Source: Cloacibacterium sp964530915
GTDB lineage: Bacteria; Bacteroidota; Bacteroidia; Flavobacteriales; Weeksellaceae
Length of the DNA stretch: 13,873 nucleotides
Direction of reading: 5' to 3'
NCBI GenBank assembly: GCA_964530915.1
Contig: CAZHCK010000066.1
Coordinates: forward strand, 1 to 13,873
Part shown: positions 13,829 to 13,873 of the stretch, in pieces
Layout of the letters: each line of letters starts with the position of its first letter
How positions within the stretch are numbered: position 1 is the stretch's first letter
The notes under the pieces: generated by a model
The model's database searches: none
What the model saw: only the letters and a program-made list of their open reading frames with translations
What the model was told of the DNA's origin: nothing
Position numbers and translations under genes: made by a program

Positions 13829-13873
13829 CTAAAATAACTATACAGGTTATTTAATAAATCCTATTTTAGTTAT
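13829..13873. other. Nested inverted repeats at right edge, possible end of a mobile element
   Basis: AAATAAC (13832-13838) and GTTATTT (13846-13852) form one hairpin. CTAAAATA (13829-13836) and TATTTTAG (13862-13869) form a competing longer one. The stretch from TGTCGTCC (about 13822) looks like an insertion-sequence terminus because it starts with TG, lies in a non-coding gap and leads out of the window, but no transposase or second end is visible. An attenuator-like leader of the next gene is an alternative. Confidence 0.25.

Noticed and set aside
1..13873. tRNA, rRNA or known riboswitch
   Set aside because: I saw no cloverleaf with a T-loop signature, no rRNA-like stretch, and no recognisable riboswitch core in any intergenic gap.

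Overview
The window reads as chromosome of an AT-rich member of the Bacteroidota, most likely the order Flavobacteriales and perhaps close to Chryseobacterium/Cloacibacterium (an inference from protein style, not a search). The evidence is two secreted proteins with C-terminal type IX secretion (T9SS) sorting domains, signal peptides ending in A-Q or S-Q, A-rich leaders without Shine-Dalgarno sequences, and repeated matches to the Bacteroidota promoter consensus (-33 TTTG, -7 TAnnTTTG).

Layout. 1-2838 (+): a 932-residue exported protein with a degenerate M1-peptidase-like domain and a predicted C-terminal beta-barrel. 2891-5374 (-): two separately transcribed T9SS cargo proteins (535 and 246 aa), each with its own -7 box and terminator. 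5375-5521: a divergent intergenic region with an operator-like palindrome. 5522-11434 (+): four co-directional genes, a 1077-aa outer-membrane protein starting at GTG, a DusB-type tRNA-dihydrouridine synthase, exodeoxyribonuclease III (ExoA type), and an unrecognised 261-aa cytoplasmic protein that may join an HTH-like region to an NTF2-like domain. 11435-11612: a short gap holding two terminators and a possible minus-strand small RNA gene. 11613-13644 (-): a short RlpA-like protein and the ribosomal S12 methylthiotransferase RimO, separated by a 358-base AT-rich intergenic region. 13645-13873: a rimO promoter, an 11-base tandem repeat, and nested inverted repeats running off the window edge that may be the end of a mobile element.

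Functionally this is an ordinary mixture: envelope and surface proteins (barrel proteins, T9SS cargo, RlpA-like) and housekeeping RNA, DNA and ribosome enzymes (dusB, xth, rimO). No defence island, CRISPR array, phage, tRNA or rRNA is visible. The most interesting points are non-coding: the candidate sRNA at about 11432-11508, the helically spaced TTAACA/A-tract array just upstream of the rlpA-like promoter (12050-12166), and the 11-bp repeat next to the possible IS end (13757-13873). Among proteins, the M1-like protein lacking its zinc ligands and the 261-aa protein deserve attention.
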